Both the position numbers and the translations under genes were made by a program. DNA of 64,000 nucleotides from Prevotella sp. (lineage in GTDB: Bacteria; Bacteroidota; Bacteroidia; Bacteroidales; Bacteroidaceae): positions 1-64,000 of the forward strand of contig JAFYZT010000055.1 in the NCBI GenBank assembly GCA_017548605.1, written 5' to 3'. Of the stretch, positions 1-9,008 are shown piece by piece (within the stretch, counting starts at the first letter, position 1; each line of letters starts with the position of its first letter). The notes under the pieces are model-generated. The model searched no databases. It saw only the letters and a program-made list of their open reading frames with translations, and was not told the origin of the DNA.

Positions 1-54
1 ACTGTATGTTTTGTTAAATAGTTTCTCTTGGAACTCCCTTTCTTTTCCCTCTTA

Positions 55-2622
55 TCAGAATGTCATTCTGAAGATGTATCGGATGCCCCACTTGTCTGCC
101 GTAGGCAGGTCGAGGTAGTTCAGGCGGCGCACATAATCGATATGGATGAGCTTGAAGATATTGTGGATGCCGAACACCAACTCCACATAGGGTTTGTGGG
201 GGTCCATGATGTAGCAACCCTCGGGGAAGTACATCAGCTTGTCGTTGCCGTAGTTCTTTTTCAGGAAGGGGTTGTTCTTGCTAGACAATTCTCCCCACAG
301 CACGTTCACACCGATATATTCACGCCATTTCAGTTTCTTGATGAGGGGTATGCGGTTGAAGAACTTGCCGTTGATGTCCCACGCCACCATCAGCGAGCCG
401 TAGCGGTCGTTGAGGAACTCCATGTTGTTGATGAGGTTGAACATCTCTTCCTCTATCACGTACGAGGTGTTCGCCACGGGATGGATGAGCAGAGGGTAGG
501 GAACCTGGTTCCACTGGATGCCACCCTTGAGGAAGAAGTCCACCTTGCCCCAGCTGTTCAGCCAGAAACGTTTGTAAATCTTTGCTTCGGTGAAGTTGGA
601 GATATAATCACCGCCCAGAAAACCCTTGAAACCGAAGGTGTGGCTCAAAGTGAATACGGGGGCGTCGCGAGTGACGGTGATACGGCGCTGCTTGGTGTTG
701 ATGTAGTTCTCGTCGGGTGCCCAGCGCACTTCGGTAAACAGCTCGGTGGTGCGTAGGAACTCATTGTGTGGCCTCATCGCGGTGTAATTGATTTGAGGCT
801 CGTTCATCTTGCGGAACGACATGGCACCACAGGCCTCGAACTCTTCTGCCTTAAATGCCACGGTGGTGCGCCAGCCGTCGAACGTCTCATATTCAAAGGA
901 TACCTTCTGACGGTTGCAGAGCATCATCTTGTCAATCTTCGTCCATTTGAAAGCCACAAGGAAGTTGTCCTTGTCGGTGGGCAGGTAACGGTCGCTGGGC
1001 GAACTCATGTCGTAGGTGCTCTCCAGACGGAGTGTGCGCTTGGGATATTCCCAGGGCATATACACCTTGTCGATGAATGAATAGGTGAGCGACGCACTGT
1101 AGTAGTTCCTATGGCTGCCCCAGCCGCGGGCGTAATAGGCGGTGGCAAACCAGCGCTTGTTCAGGTTGGCTGTGGTCTGCACACTCAGTCGGGTGCGCCA
1201 ATGGTCGATATCGTTATAAGTAAGGATGGTGTTCACGGGCGAGATGTCTATCTTATTCGGTGTGCCCGTCTCGATAGAGTTCTCTATCAAGGCATTCAGA
1301 CCGACCATGAAGTATTTGAAGCCCTTGATGTTCTTGATGTTGTGAACGAAGTTGTCCATCCTCGCTTCACTCTGTGTCAGTTCCACCTGTCGGTACTGTC
1401 CCCAGAACTGTGAACTGCGCATGCCGGCATCGGCCTCGCGCACCTCCGAGCGCTTACCCTTGAACAGTCGTTTGGGCAGTTCATCGAAAGAATAATTGCT
1501 CAGGCGTGTCGTACGGATGACGATGGCTTTCTGTATGAACTTCGCCACCTCAATCTCGGTAATCATATCGTCGCGCGTGAGCACCCATTCGCCATTGTCC
1601 AACTGGTTGAATTCCTGCTCTATACGCAGGTTCTTCACGAAGTTGACGGATGATTGGCGGGGCAGGGTCAGTTCGCAGCGACGCACATGGTACGACGAGT
1701 CTTTCAGGATATAGAGGTCACCACGGAAACCGATGTCCATCAGGTTGTTGGCCATGAAATGCAGGTGAATACAACTGTCGTTGCCGATGGCCAAGGTATC
1801 TTCAATATAATAACGATAGAAGGAGATGGCATCCTTGCCGATAGGTGACGTGAAAGGCTTGCGCAGCAGACGAATCTGGTTTTCGTAGAGATCGACGTCG
1901 GTGAACACGTCTTTCATCACCACATTGAGCATGTCGCCGGTTTGGAACAGGTCGTTGATACCTGACGAGCGTTCACCCTTGATGATGACTTTCTTATCTT
2001 GCGGATCCTTGCGATAGACAATCTCCGAGACGGTCTCATCGACACTGATAGGCAGAATCTGCTTGCCGTTGTACTGACAGGTTTCCACTTGTTCCAACAG
2101 CCAGGGCGTACTGGAGAAGGGCTTTTTCTCCAATCGCTGTGGTGTGAGGTCGTTGGCGGCAAGTGTCAGCTTCTCATACCTGTCGTAGCTGTAATAGTCA
2201 TGATTGCTCAGGTCGCTGAGTTTCTTGGCTTCGATAACCTTCTTCATCAGCTCCACGGCAGGATTGTTCTTGCGGCTGTAGCGACCACGTTTCGATTTGA
2301 TGACGACACCGGCCAGCTGCTGTTTTGTGGGGGTGAGGTAAACGAACAACGGTGTTTCCGTCTTTTCGTCAACAGTGATGGTTTCTGCTTTGTAGCCCAC
2401 TGCACTGAATGTGAGGTCCCATCCCTGGTGTCGGGCAATGGTGAATTTGCCCCCTGTGTCGGAGATGGCAGACACATGATGCCCTTTGTACACCGCACTG
2501 GCAAAGGGAATACTGTCGCCTGTCTCCTCATCGAAGACAAAACCAATTATCTGTTGGGCGCTTATGGGAAGGCAGCAAGCCAACAACAGCAGGATTGTTA
2601 TTAAATGCTTATACCGTATCAC
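55..2622 (-). CDS. DUF5686 outer-membrane protein with carboxypeptidase-regulatory-like N-terminus
   Basis: Predicted outer-membrane protein of the DUF5686 family, which is widespread in Bacteroidota; the molecular role is unknown. Visible parts are a signal peptide (about residues 1-22, ending SAQ), a CarboxypepD_reg-like beta-sandwich (about 24-95, with FVFDEETGDSIPFASA and a DTGGKF turn), a basic linker (KSKRGRYSRKNNPAVELMKK) and a long aromatic-rich C-terminal half ending in RMTF, as expected for a beta-barrel with a terminal Phe. The 855-residue length is usual for the family. The start is a GTG whose GTGA overlaps the stop of the upstream LolA-like gene by 4 nt, implying translational coupling. 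It is the last gene seen of the lipid/polyene-type operon; the 54 bases to the left edge hold no gene. Family assignment is from recognition of the sequence; a role at the outer membrane for the exported product is inference. Confidence 0.88.
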   Translation of the reverse strand: MIRYKHLITILLLLACCLPISAQQIIGFVFDEETGDSIPFASAVYKGHHVSAISDTGGKFTIARHQGWDLTFSAVGYKAETITVDEKTETPLFVYLTPTKQQLAGVVIKSKRGRYSRKNNPAVELMKKVIEAKKLSDLSNHDYYSYDRYEKLTLAANDLTPQRLEKKPFSSTPWLLEQVETCQYNGKQILPISVDETVSEIVYRKDPQDKKVIIKGERSSGINDLFQTGDMLNVVMKDVFTDVDLYENQIRLLRKPFTSPIGKDAISFYRYYIEDTLAIGNDSCIHLHFMANNLMDIGFRGDLYILKDSSYHVRRCELTLPRQSSVNFVKNLRIEQEFNQLDNGEWVLTRDDMITEIEVAKFIQKAIVIRTTRLSNYSFDELPKRLFKGKRSEVREADAGMRSSQFWGQYRQVELTQSEARMDNFVHNIKNIKGFKYFMVGLNALIENSIETGTPNKIDISPVNTILTYNDIDHWRTRLSVQTTANLNKRWFATAYYARGWGSHRNYYSASLTYSFIDKVYMPWEYPKRTLRLESTYDMSSPSDRYLPTDKDNFLVAFKWTKIDKMMLCNRQKVSFEYETFDGWRTTVAFKAEEFEACGAMSFRKMNEPQINYTAMRPHNEFLRTTELFTEVRWAPDENYINTKQRRITVTRDAPVFTLSHTFGFKGFLGGDYISNFTEAKIYKRFWLNSWGKVDFFLKGGIQWNQVPYPLLIHPVANTSYVIEEEMFNLINNMEFLNDRYGSLMVAWDINGKFFNRIPLIKKLKWREYIGVNVLWGELSSKNNPFLKKNYGNDKLMYFPEGCYIMDPHKPYVELVFGIHNIFKLIHIDYVRRLNYLDLPTADKWGIRYIFRMTF

Positions 2623-3200
2623 TTAAATTGATGGCCTGAAAATTTATATTCTGTGTATCCTGCGCGTTCATTCAAACGCAGAGAACGCAGCGCACCGCTG
2701 CTGTCAATGGTCATGATGAAAGAGGAGAACAACATCCTGCGTCCTGCTTTCTTCGAGTCGGCTTTGGGGGTGATGGTCAGCACCAGGTTGCCTCCTTGCT
2801 TGCTGATGGTCAGGTCGGAGAGCTTGGATATGTCTTTGGCGCCGCCGGAGAGGATGCTCTCAAACACGGTCTGGAATGAGGCAAACTGTGGGTTCGACTT
2901 GCTGCTGGTGGTATGGCGTTTGCCACCGACCACCATCGTGAAGTCACTCCCCTTCATGAGAAGTTGGTCCTTGCCTCCTTCTATGACGATGCTCACCTCT
3001 GCCGGGGCTTTCATGGTCAGCGTGCCTTTGCTCACCACATCGCGTGCCACAGCATTCTTGTGGGTGGTCTTGGTTACGGCTGCTGTTACGGTCTTGACCG
3101 AGGCGTAACGGGCCACGGCTTTTTTGAAGTCAGCCGTCTGGGCAAAGGTTGTTGCCGTGAAGAGGCATAACAACAGAGAAATAAAAGTTAAGCGTTTCAT
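2619..3200 (-). CDS. LolA-like outer-membrane lipoprotein carrier
   Basis: A 193-residue periplasmic protein with signal peptide (1-20, ending TFAQ) and the overall pattern of the LolA/LolB fold: alternating strands such as GTLTMKAPAEVSIVIEGG and FTMVVGGKR, then a strand-rich C-terminus. LolA proteins shuttle lipid-modified cargo from the inner to the outer membrane. Homologues of this length recur inside flexirubin/aryl-polyene clusters next to an MMPL exporter, and this gene sits in exactly that setting: 14 bp after the FAD oxidoreductase and overlapping the next gene by 4 nt. I infer a cluster-specific carrier for an acylated or polyene product and not the housekeeping LolA. A generic DUF4292- or LolA-superfamily protein cannot be excluded. 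Confidence 0.75.
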   Translation of the reverse strand: MKRLTFISLLLCLFTATTFAQTADFKKAVARYASVKTVTAAVTKTTHKNAVARDVVSKGTLTMKAPAEVSIVIEGGKDQLLMKGSDFTMVVGGKRHTTSSKSNPQFASFQTVFESILSGGAKDISKLSDLTISKQGGNLVLTITPKADSKKAGRRMLFSSFIMTIDSSGALRSLRLNERAGYTEYKFSGHQFK

Positions 3201-3214
3201 AGTCTTTACTGTGT

Positions 3215-4681
3215 TTATGGGTTGATGTTTTTTTCTTTTATAATGTTTAGCAAATAGTCGGCTCCCAGTATTTCCATGCAGGTGCTGATGGCGGTCATGG
3301 CCACACCTTCCAAGCCGTGAAGCATCAGGTTCTGTCCTGTGAGCAGCAGGTTGGCGATGGGTGTGCGTGGCGACAGCATCGTCATGAGTGGGTTCCGATA
3401 GTCTTTGCGTATGCCGAAGGCCGAACCTTCAGGTGTGCTGTTATAGTCGCGGTAAGTTAGCGAGGTGCTGGTGAAGCGTTCGCAGACCATGGTAGAGAGG
3501 CCGGGGATGGCGGTCTCCGCCAAAGCGATGCATTCATCTGCCAGATGTTCCTTCATCATGCGGTAGTCGTCGCCGCGCTGTCCCAGGTGTGTGGCTTCCC
3601 ACTGTTGGCACCATGACCAGGGCATGGGGGTGAGCAGGTCTATCTGTTCCACATAGTTGCCGTCATCGGGCACTCGGGCACTTACCATCACGCCGCCCAC
3701 ATGGTCTGACTCTTCATGGAAGGTCCAAACGTTGGCCTTGGGGTAGATGTATTTGTTATGGTTGAAATAGGGCAGGGCAGCGGGCTTCAGCACCAGCGAC
3801 ACGGTGAACATGCCGAAGGTGTTCTCCAGATGTTCCATTCTCAGGCGGAACGCTTTCCGCAGTACTTGCGACTCCTTCACCAAGTCGAGGGTGACAGTGG
3901 GATGGATGTCACTGATGAACAGTTCTCCCTCGTAGGTGTCGCCGTTGCTGCATCTGGCAGCCACGATTTTCCCCTCTTTCTCAACCAACTCTTCCACTTC
4001 GGCATGGCAAATCACTTCGCCGCCATTGGAGCGGATATTGTCGGTAAGCACCTTGACAATCATGTTGCCATGGCCACGCAGACGCCAACTGCTCTGAATA
4101 TAACTGCTGTTGCCATGTGCGAAGGTGAACAGCGGCAAGGACTCACGGCGCAGCTCCATCTTCATGGCCGACCCGGAGAGGACATTCACCAACAGGGGGT
4201 CGTGGAAGGTGGTTGTGAGATAGTCGTAGGCATTTACGCCTGCTATCGTCAGCGCCTCGACGGAGCCGTAATAGATGTCGTCCACGTGGCGCAGCATGTC
4301 GGTGTACTGCTTCAGCCCCTGTCGCTCTTTTGGGAAAAAGGCGGCCAGCGTGTCAACGAAACGGTCGTAGCCCTCAGCCAATGGGAAGGTATCGCCGGCG
4401 ATGGTCACTCTGTCGAAGCCCTCGGCATCGAGACGGTGCCAGGGCAGGTCTGACAATCCTAAGTGGTCGAACACCTGCCGCAGTTTCTGTCCTTCGGCCA
4501 GTCCGCCCACATAGTGCAGCCCGGTGTCGAACCACCAATGGCCGCGATGGTAGCTCTGTATGCTGCCACCAGCTTGTGCCTGCCGCTCCAGCACCAGCAC
4601 ATGCTTGCCAGCTTGCGACAGCATACTGCCACATGCCAGGCCTCCAAAGCCACTGCCGATAATCACCACGTCGTATCTCAT
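3215..4681 (-). CDS. CrtI-like NAD(P)/FAD-dependent oxidoreductase
   Basis: Phytoene-desaturase/retinol-saturase-type flavoprotein of 488 residues from the chosen start. The N-terminal Rossmann motif YDVVIIGSGFGGLACG is followed by LVLERQAQAGG, the FAD-binding signature of the CrtI/CrtO family, and the C-terminus has the family's final FAD-contact region (LLLTGQNLMLHGLEGVAMTA). The start at 4681 gives MRYDVVIIG and a 4-nt ATGA overlap with the upstream MMPL gene; a longer start at 4702 is possible but adds seven residues before the canonical beginning. Such enzymes saturate, desaturate or isomerise polyene or isoprenoid chains. In flexirubin and related clusters they accompany KS, ACP and MMPL genes, as here. 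The substrate is not predictable from sequence. Confidence 0.85.
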   Translation of the reverse strand: MRYDVVIIGSGFGGLACGSMLSQAGKHVLVLERQAQAGGSIQSYHRGHWWFDTGLHYVGGLAEGQKLRQVFDHLGLSDLPWHRLDAEGFDRVTIAGDTFPLAEGYDRFVDTLAAFFPKERQGLKQYTDMLRHVDDIYYGSVEALTIAGVNAYDYLTTTFHDPLLVNVLSGSAMKMELRRESLPLFTFAHGNSSYIQSSWRLRGHGNMIVKVLTDNIRSNGGEVICHAEVEELVEKEGKIVAARCSNGDTYEGELFISDIHPTVTLDLVKESQVLRKAFRLRMEHLENTFGMFTVSLVLKPAALPYFNHNKYIYPKANVWTFHEESDHVGGVMVSARVPDDGNYVEQIDLLTPMPWSWCQQWEATHLGQRGDDYRMMKEHLADECIALAETAIPGLSTMVCERFTSTSLTYRDYNSTPEGSAFGIRKDYRNPLMTMLSPRTPIANLLLTGQNLMLHGLEGVAMTAISTCMEILGADYLLNIIKEKNINP

Positions 4682-7137
4682 GCTTTCTTTCGGTTGAGCC
4701 ATCTATAGACGGCAGGTTGTAAGACGTAGGAGAGGATGACGGCGGAGAGCAGACCCACCAAAGTGGAGAAGCCCACCGACTTGATGGCGGGATGAGTGGC
4801 TATCACCATGCTGCTCACCGTCACTATCAGCGTGACCACACTGAAGAATATCGCTGTCTTGTGACAGTTCAGTTTGCGGTTGTCGCCGTCGGTGAGACCA
4901 TTCATCATGAAGATGCTGTAGTCCACGCCGATGCCGAAGATAAAGGTGGAGATGATGATGTTGATGAGGTTGAAGCGCATGCCAAAGATGGCCATGGCTC
5001 CGAGCACGATGAGCCAACTGAGGAGGATAGGCAGGAAGCCGAGCAGCGTGTTGCGTATGTTGAATTTGAAACTCACGAGGAGTACGATGAACACGAACAA
5101 CATGGAGAGCCATTGCAGCACATTGAAGTCGTCGTTCATCTGCAGCAGCGTGTCGGTAGTATAATAGTAAGTGTCGAGCACTAACAGGTCGGGGTCTTCG
5201 GCGATGGCGTCGCAGATGCGCATATAGTCACTGTCGTTGCTGCGCACACTGTCGTTCTTGCAGCGTACGGAGGTGAAGCACAGATAGTCGCCGCCATAAC
5301 TCTTCTCCATCAGCGTCGATTGGTAGCCTTCAGGAATGATGTCGGCGGCATAGAGCGAGTCGGGTTCATAGTCGGCGGTGGCTGCCTCAAAGAACGGCTC
5401 GAAGCCTGAGGCCACCAGACCGGCCTGTGGTGCCGTCTGGGATATCAGTGTGCGTACTGTCTGTAATCGCTCAGGAGTCCAGTAGGCTTTCCATGCGTCG
5501 ATGCGCTGCTGTTGCACATCCATCGGCACGAACACTTGGTTAGTGTGCGTATAGCTCTTCACCAGACCTAATCGTTGCAGCGAGTCGAGCTTGCTGTCCA
5601 GACGTGCAAAATTGTTGATGGCCTCTTCCATGGTCTTGCCACGGCTGGCGAAATATTTCTGCTTGTCGCCCGTATAGGTCTTGTCGCGCAGCAACTGTTC
5701 CGAATATTCGGTGTTCTCTTCCAAATAACCAAGGTTGTGCATGTCGGCGTCGAACTTCACACCGCCGATGAAATAGGCACCCACGCACACCACGATAATC
5801 ACAGCCAGGGCAATGAGCAACGGCTTCTTGCGGTCGAGGGGATAGGCGTTCAGCCGGTCCACGAAACCGAAAGCCTTGCGGTCGTCCTTCTGCTTGCCTG
5901 TGCGCAACAGTTGCGGCAGGTAGGTGAGGCTGAACAGTGTGGTGCCGAGAATGGCAAAGGCGGCGAAGAGTCCGAAGTCCTGTAACAGGTCAGTCTTGAT
6001 GAAGATGAGTCCTGCAAACGAACCGATGGTCGTCAGGCAGCCCAGCCACACTGGTTTCACCTGGTCGCGAAGCAACTGCTCCGTGTTATCTACATACCGG
6101 GAGTGGGTGAGCACGTGGAGCACATAACTCAGTGCCACGCCAAGTACCACGCCGCCGATGCCCAGTGCCAGAAGCGAGAACTGTCCTTTCAGCCAATACA
6201 TCATGGCCAGGGCGAACAGGGTGCCGAAGGCTACGGGCAGCAACAGCAGGGGGATGGCGTCCCACCGACGGAAGCAGAAGAAGAGGAATGCCAGCACCAG
6301 TATGAGTGCTCCAAAGATGGTGGTGGTGAGGTCGTGCTTGATCTGCGACGAGTTGTAGTAGCCGCTGGCCGGCGTGCCGTGATAGGTGATGCGCACGTCG
6401 GGATGCGACTGTGCGAACTGTTCTATCTGATCGTTGAGCATCTCAAACAATGCCGACCCCTCGCCGGTGTTCGTCGAAGAGTAGCGTGGGGTGATGAAGG
6501 CGATGCACACCGTGCTGTCAGGCACGAAGAAATGACCGTCGATGGTCTTGTAGTTGCCGGAACCACCATCGAGCAGTGGCAGCAACTGTTCGGCCAGGAT
6601 GTCGCGCATGCCGATGGGGTCCATCGCCAACAACTCTGGGAACATCTCGCCGAACTCACCCGTCATATCGTCGTGGTTCTGCTGCATCTGCCTCACCATG
6701 TGCTCACGGGTGAGCAACGTGTCGAAGCGGGCATAGGCCGTGGTGTCGATATAAGCGGGGAAATGGCTGGAGAGATAGTCCACTCCGTCCATCATCAGTT
6801 CTTCGGGCAACTGGTAGAACACGTCGCCGATGGTCTGGCTCACGCTGTCGCGTTGCAACAGGGAGTCAACAAAATGGTCGCACACCTCCGTCAGGTGTTC
6901 CGTTCCTTTCCCTTCGAACAGCAGGAACGTCTTGTCTTTTATCTTCAGGTCGGCGAAGGCCAGTTTGGTCGTGCCGTCTTCGTTCTTCGACGAGGGCATC
7001 AGTTTGTCGATGTCCTCTTCCAGATGAATCTGGAAGGCGAAGAAACCAAAGAAGACGAACAGTGCCGCCATCGACAGCCAGCATACTGCGCGGTGGGACT
7101 GGAAATAACGGCTTATCCTGATGAAGATGTTGTTCAT
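4678..7137 (-). CDS. MMPL/RND-superfamily exporter
   Basis: Inner-membrane transporter of 819 residues with the two-fold RND layout: one N-terminal helix (about 20-37), a large periplasmic loop (about 40-265), five to six helices (about 270-410), a second start helix (about 440-460), a second periplasmic loop, and a final helix bundle (about 670-815). The helix segments LVLAFLFFCFRR and FGIGVDYSIFMMNGL match MMPL proteins of lipid-type biosynthetic loci. MMPL proteins typically export lipids, glycolipids or polyene esters using the proton motive force. The gene lies 56 bp downstream of the ACP gene and overlaps the oxidoreductase by 4 nt. I infer it exports the product of this cluster, handing it to the LolA-like carrier. 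Confidence 0.88.
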   Translation of the reverse strand: MNNIFIRISRYFQSHRAVCWLSMAALFVFFGFFAFQIHLEEDIDKLMPSSKNEDGTTKLAFADLKIKDKTFLLFEGKGTEHLTEVCDHFVDSLLQRDSVSQTIGDVFYQLPEELMMDGVDYLSSHFPAYIDTTAYARFDTLLTREHMVRQMQQNHDDMTGEFGEMFPELLAMDPIGMRDILAEQLLPLLDGGSGNYKTIDGHFFVPDSTVCIAFITPRYSSTNTGEGSALFEMLNDQIEQFAQSHPDVRITYHGTPASGYYNSSQIKHDLTTTIFGALILVLAFLFFCFRRWDAIPLLLLPVAFGTLFALAMMYWLKGQFSLLALGIGGVVLGVALSYVLHVLTHSRYVDNTEQLLRDQVKPVWLGCLTTIGSFAGLIFIKTDLLQDFGLFAAFAILGTTLFSLTYLPQLLRTGKQKDDRKAFGFVDRLNAYPLDRKKPLLIALAVIIVVCVGAYFIGGVKFDADMHNLGYLEENTEYSEQLLRDKTYTGDKQKYFASRGKTMEEAINNFARLDSKLDSLQRLGLVKSYTHTNQVFVPMDVQQQRIDAWKAYWTPERLQTVRTLISQTAPQAGLVASGFEPFFEAATADYEPDSLYAADIIPEGYQSTLMEKSYGGDYLCFTSVRCKNDSVRSNDSDYMRICDAIAEDPDLLVLDTYYYTTDTLLQMNDDFNVLQWLSMLFVFIVLLVSFKFNIRNTLLGFLPILLSWLIVLGAMAIFGMRFNLINIIISTFIFGIGVDYSIFMMNGLTDGDNRKLNCHKTAIFFSVVTLIVTVSSMVIATHPAIKSVGFSTLVGLLSAVILSYVLQPAVYRWLNRKKA

Positions 7138-7193
7138 GCGACGGTTGTTTGTTCTTTTTCTCTATTGGGGTGCGTTGTAACAGTCTGTCCGAC

Positions 7194-7439
7194 TTATGCA
7201 GGGAGATGCTCCTCGATATAGTCGTACAGGTTGTTGAAGGTCTGAATCTGATGCAGGTCGCTCACGGGGATGGTAATCTTATAGGTCATCTGCACCAATG
7301 CAATCAGGTCGACGAGGTTGATGCTGTCTAATTGGAGCGTTTCCTTCAATGATGCTTCGGGGGTGAATTCACTCTGTTCGATTTCAAACTCTTCTGAGAG
7401 CATGTTGTTCACTTGCTCAACAATTTCATTACGTGTCAT
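7194..7439 (-). CDS. Acyl carrier protein
   Basis: An 81-residue acidic protein with the ACP four-helix pattern. The phosphopantetheine attachment serine is Ser39 in LQLDSINLVDLI, where Ile replaces the usual Leu after DS; the preceding helix (VNNMLSEEFEI) and following helix (VDLIALVQMTYKI) are as expected. It is not next to housekeeping fab genes but between a ketoacyl synthase and an MMPL exporter, so a dedicated carrier for a secondary lipid or polyene is likely. The product is inference. Confidence 0.9.
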   Translation of the reverse strand: MTRNEIVEQVNNMLSEEFEIEQSEFTPEASLKETLQLDSINLVDLIALVQMTYKITIPVSDLHQIQTFNNLYDYIEEHLPA

Positions 7440-7475
7440 TTTTGTCTTTCTTTTTTTATTGTTATTGTTTAACTA

Positions 7476-7510
7476 TTCAATGTTCAACGTTCAATGTTCA
7501 ACGTTCCATG
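7476..7510. repeat. Heptanucleotide tandem array at the ketoacyl-synthase 3' end
   Basis: Five consecutive 7-bp units alternating TTCAATG and TTCAACG, the last degenerate (TTCCATG). The array runs through the stop codon of the ketoacyl-synthase gene (stop at 7498-7500) and into its last codons, so the repeat shapes the protein's C-terminus. Confidence 0.85.
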
Positions 7511-8727
7511 TTTCTCACTATCAACGTCGAGTTGGTTCCGCCGAAACCGAACGAGTTACTCATGAATACGTCGAAGTGGGCTTCTATGGTCTGGGGTATC
7601 ACGTTGATAAGTGCTGTCTCGTCATCGGGATTCTCAAAGTTCACATTGCCGGCGATGAAGTCGTTCTTCATCATCAGGGTGGAATAGATAATCTCGCTGG
7701 CACCAGCCATCCACATCTCATGACCTGTCTGGCCCTTGGTCGACGTGACGGGCACTTTGTGGTCACCGAATATCTGGCTGATGGCCTGAGCCTCACGGCT
7801 GTCACCAATCTTCGTCGAGGTGGCATGGGCATTCACATAGCCTATCTCTTTTGCAGACAGGCCGCTTTGCTCGAGACACAGTTCCAACGAACGGGCCGGA
7901 CCTGCCACGTTGGGCGTGGAGATATGGTCGCCGTTGCCGGAGAAACCCCAGCTGACCACTTCGGCCAGGATGGGAGCGCCACGGCGCACGGCACTCTCGT
8001 AACTTTCCAATACCAGTGTGGCTGCTCCGCCACCGGGCACCAGACCGTTACGGTCGCGGTCGAAAGGACGGCTGGCCAAGGTCGCCTCGTTGTCGGGGCG
8101 CAGGGCGAACGATTGTATGCCGTCGAAGGAAGCCACGCCATACATGTTAGCTTCCTGGGCACCGCCGCATATCACGCAGTCCTGCAGACCGTTGCGTATG
8201 AGCAGGGCGGCCAGACCCACGGCCTGTGAACCTGAGGCACAGGCTGCCGAGGCGGTCAGGTTGATGCCTTTCAGGTGGAAGAGGCATGCCAGGTTCATGG
8301 TCACCGTCGAGTTCATCGACTGGAAGATGGCACCGCTGCCACAGGCCACGGTGCTGCCGAACTGGCGGAACTTGTCGAGGGCGTGCATCGTGGCTTCGGC
8401 CACGGAGTCGTTGCCGTAGATGATGCCTACCTCATGCTGGTCGATATAGTCTTGGTCGAGTTTGGCATCGACCAGGGCATCCTTGGTGGCCATATAGGCA
8501 TATTGTGCCTCTTCGGGCATGAACTGTCTGAAGTTGCGGTTGACGAAAGGTTTCAGGTTGGGCGTGGGCACATCGGCGCAGAATGGTGAGCGGAATCCAG
8601 TGTCTTTGCGCTCTTGGCTGAAGATGATGCCGCTCTTCCCTGTGTACAACGACTGGCGCACCTCATCAAGCGTCGTGCCGAGACACGACCAGATGCCCAT
8701 ACCAGTGATAACTACTTTTCTTTCCAT
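7498..8727 (-). CDS. Beta-ketoacyl-ACP synthase (KAS I/II-type)
   Basis: Condensing enzyme of 409 residues joining malonyl-ACP to an acyl-ACP. The thiolase-fold triad is visible: nucleophile Cys163 in TASAACASGSQA, His301 in VNAHATSTKIGD and His336 in KGQTGHEMWMAGASE. The N-terminus VVITGMGIWSCLG and the C-terminus SNSFGFGGTNSTLIV are typical of the FabF clade. The GHEMWMAGASE stretch departs from the housekeeping form (GHxxGAAG), as in KS proteins of aryl-polyene and flexirubin loci. It heads the block KS-ACP-MMPL-oxidoreductase-LolA-DUF5686. A second KS acting as chain-length factor, common in such clusters, is not in the window but could lie to the left. Confidence 0.92.
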   Translation of the reverse strand: MERKVVITGMGIWSCLGTTLDEVRQSLYTGKSGIIFSQERKDTGFRSPFCADVPTPNLKPFVNRNFRQFMPEEAQYAYMATKDALVDAKLDQDYIDQHEVGIIYGNDSVAEATMHALDKFRQFGSTVACGSGAIFQSMNSTVTMNLACLFHLKGINLTASAACASGSQAVGLAALLIRNGLQDCVICGGAQEANMYGVASFDGIQSFALRPDNEATLASRPFDRDRNGLVPGGGAATLVLESYESAVRRGAPILAEVVSWGFSGNGDHISTPNVAGPARSLELCLEQSGLSAKEIGYVNAHATSTKIGDSREAQAISQIFGDHKVPVTSTKGQTGHEMWMAGASEIIYSTLMMKNDFIAGNVNFENPDDETALINVIPQTIEAHFDVFMSNSFGFGGTNSTLIVRNMER

Positions 8728-8758
8728 TTTTATTGTTTAAACTTTTTATCCTTATAAG

Positions 8759-8985
8759 GGAGTTAAAGTGGGAGTTAATTCGCTTCGCTCATGGAAGTTA
8801 AAGTGGAAGTTAAAATGGACATTACTCCAACTTTCTCTTTTTCCCCTTTACTTTTTCCCCCTTTCTCTTTTTCCCCTTTTACTTTTTTACTCTTTTACCT
8901 TTCAAGTCTATTGTCCAGCACGAAGTGCTTAACTTCCTTTTATAACTTCCCTTTTTACTTCCTCTTTTACTTCCCTTTTCCCCTT
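8759..8985. repeat. Dispersed intergenic element, copy 1
   Basis: Non-coding spacer of about 280 bp between the KS and GNAT genes. It has a conserved left block (with TTCGCTTCGCTCATGG and AAAATGGACATTACTCC), a central polypyrimidine tract, and a right block (CTATTGTCC, then the small hairpin GCACGAAGTGC, then AACTTCC). The whole arrangement recurs in reverse complement at 30113-30319. No reading frame is shared between the copies. Confidence 0.85.
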
Positions 8986-9008
8986 TTATATTTTAATTTT
9001 TTAATCTT

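Noticed and set aside
6103-7221. 372-codon plus-strand ORF opposite the MMPL gene
   Set aside because: Antisense shadow in a GC-rich gene; no domain recognised and it spans the MMPL start.
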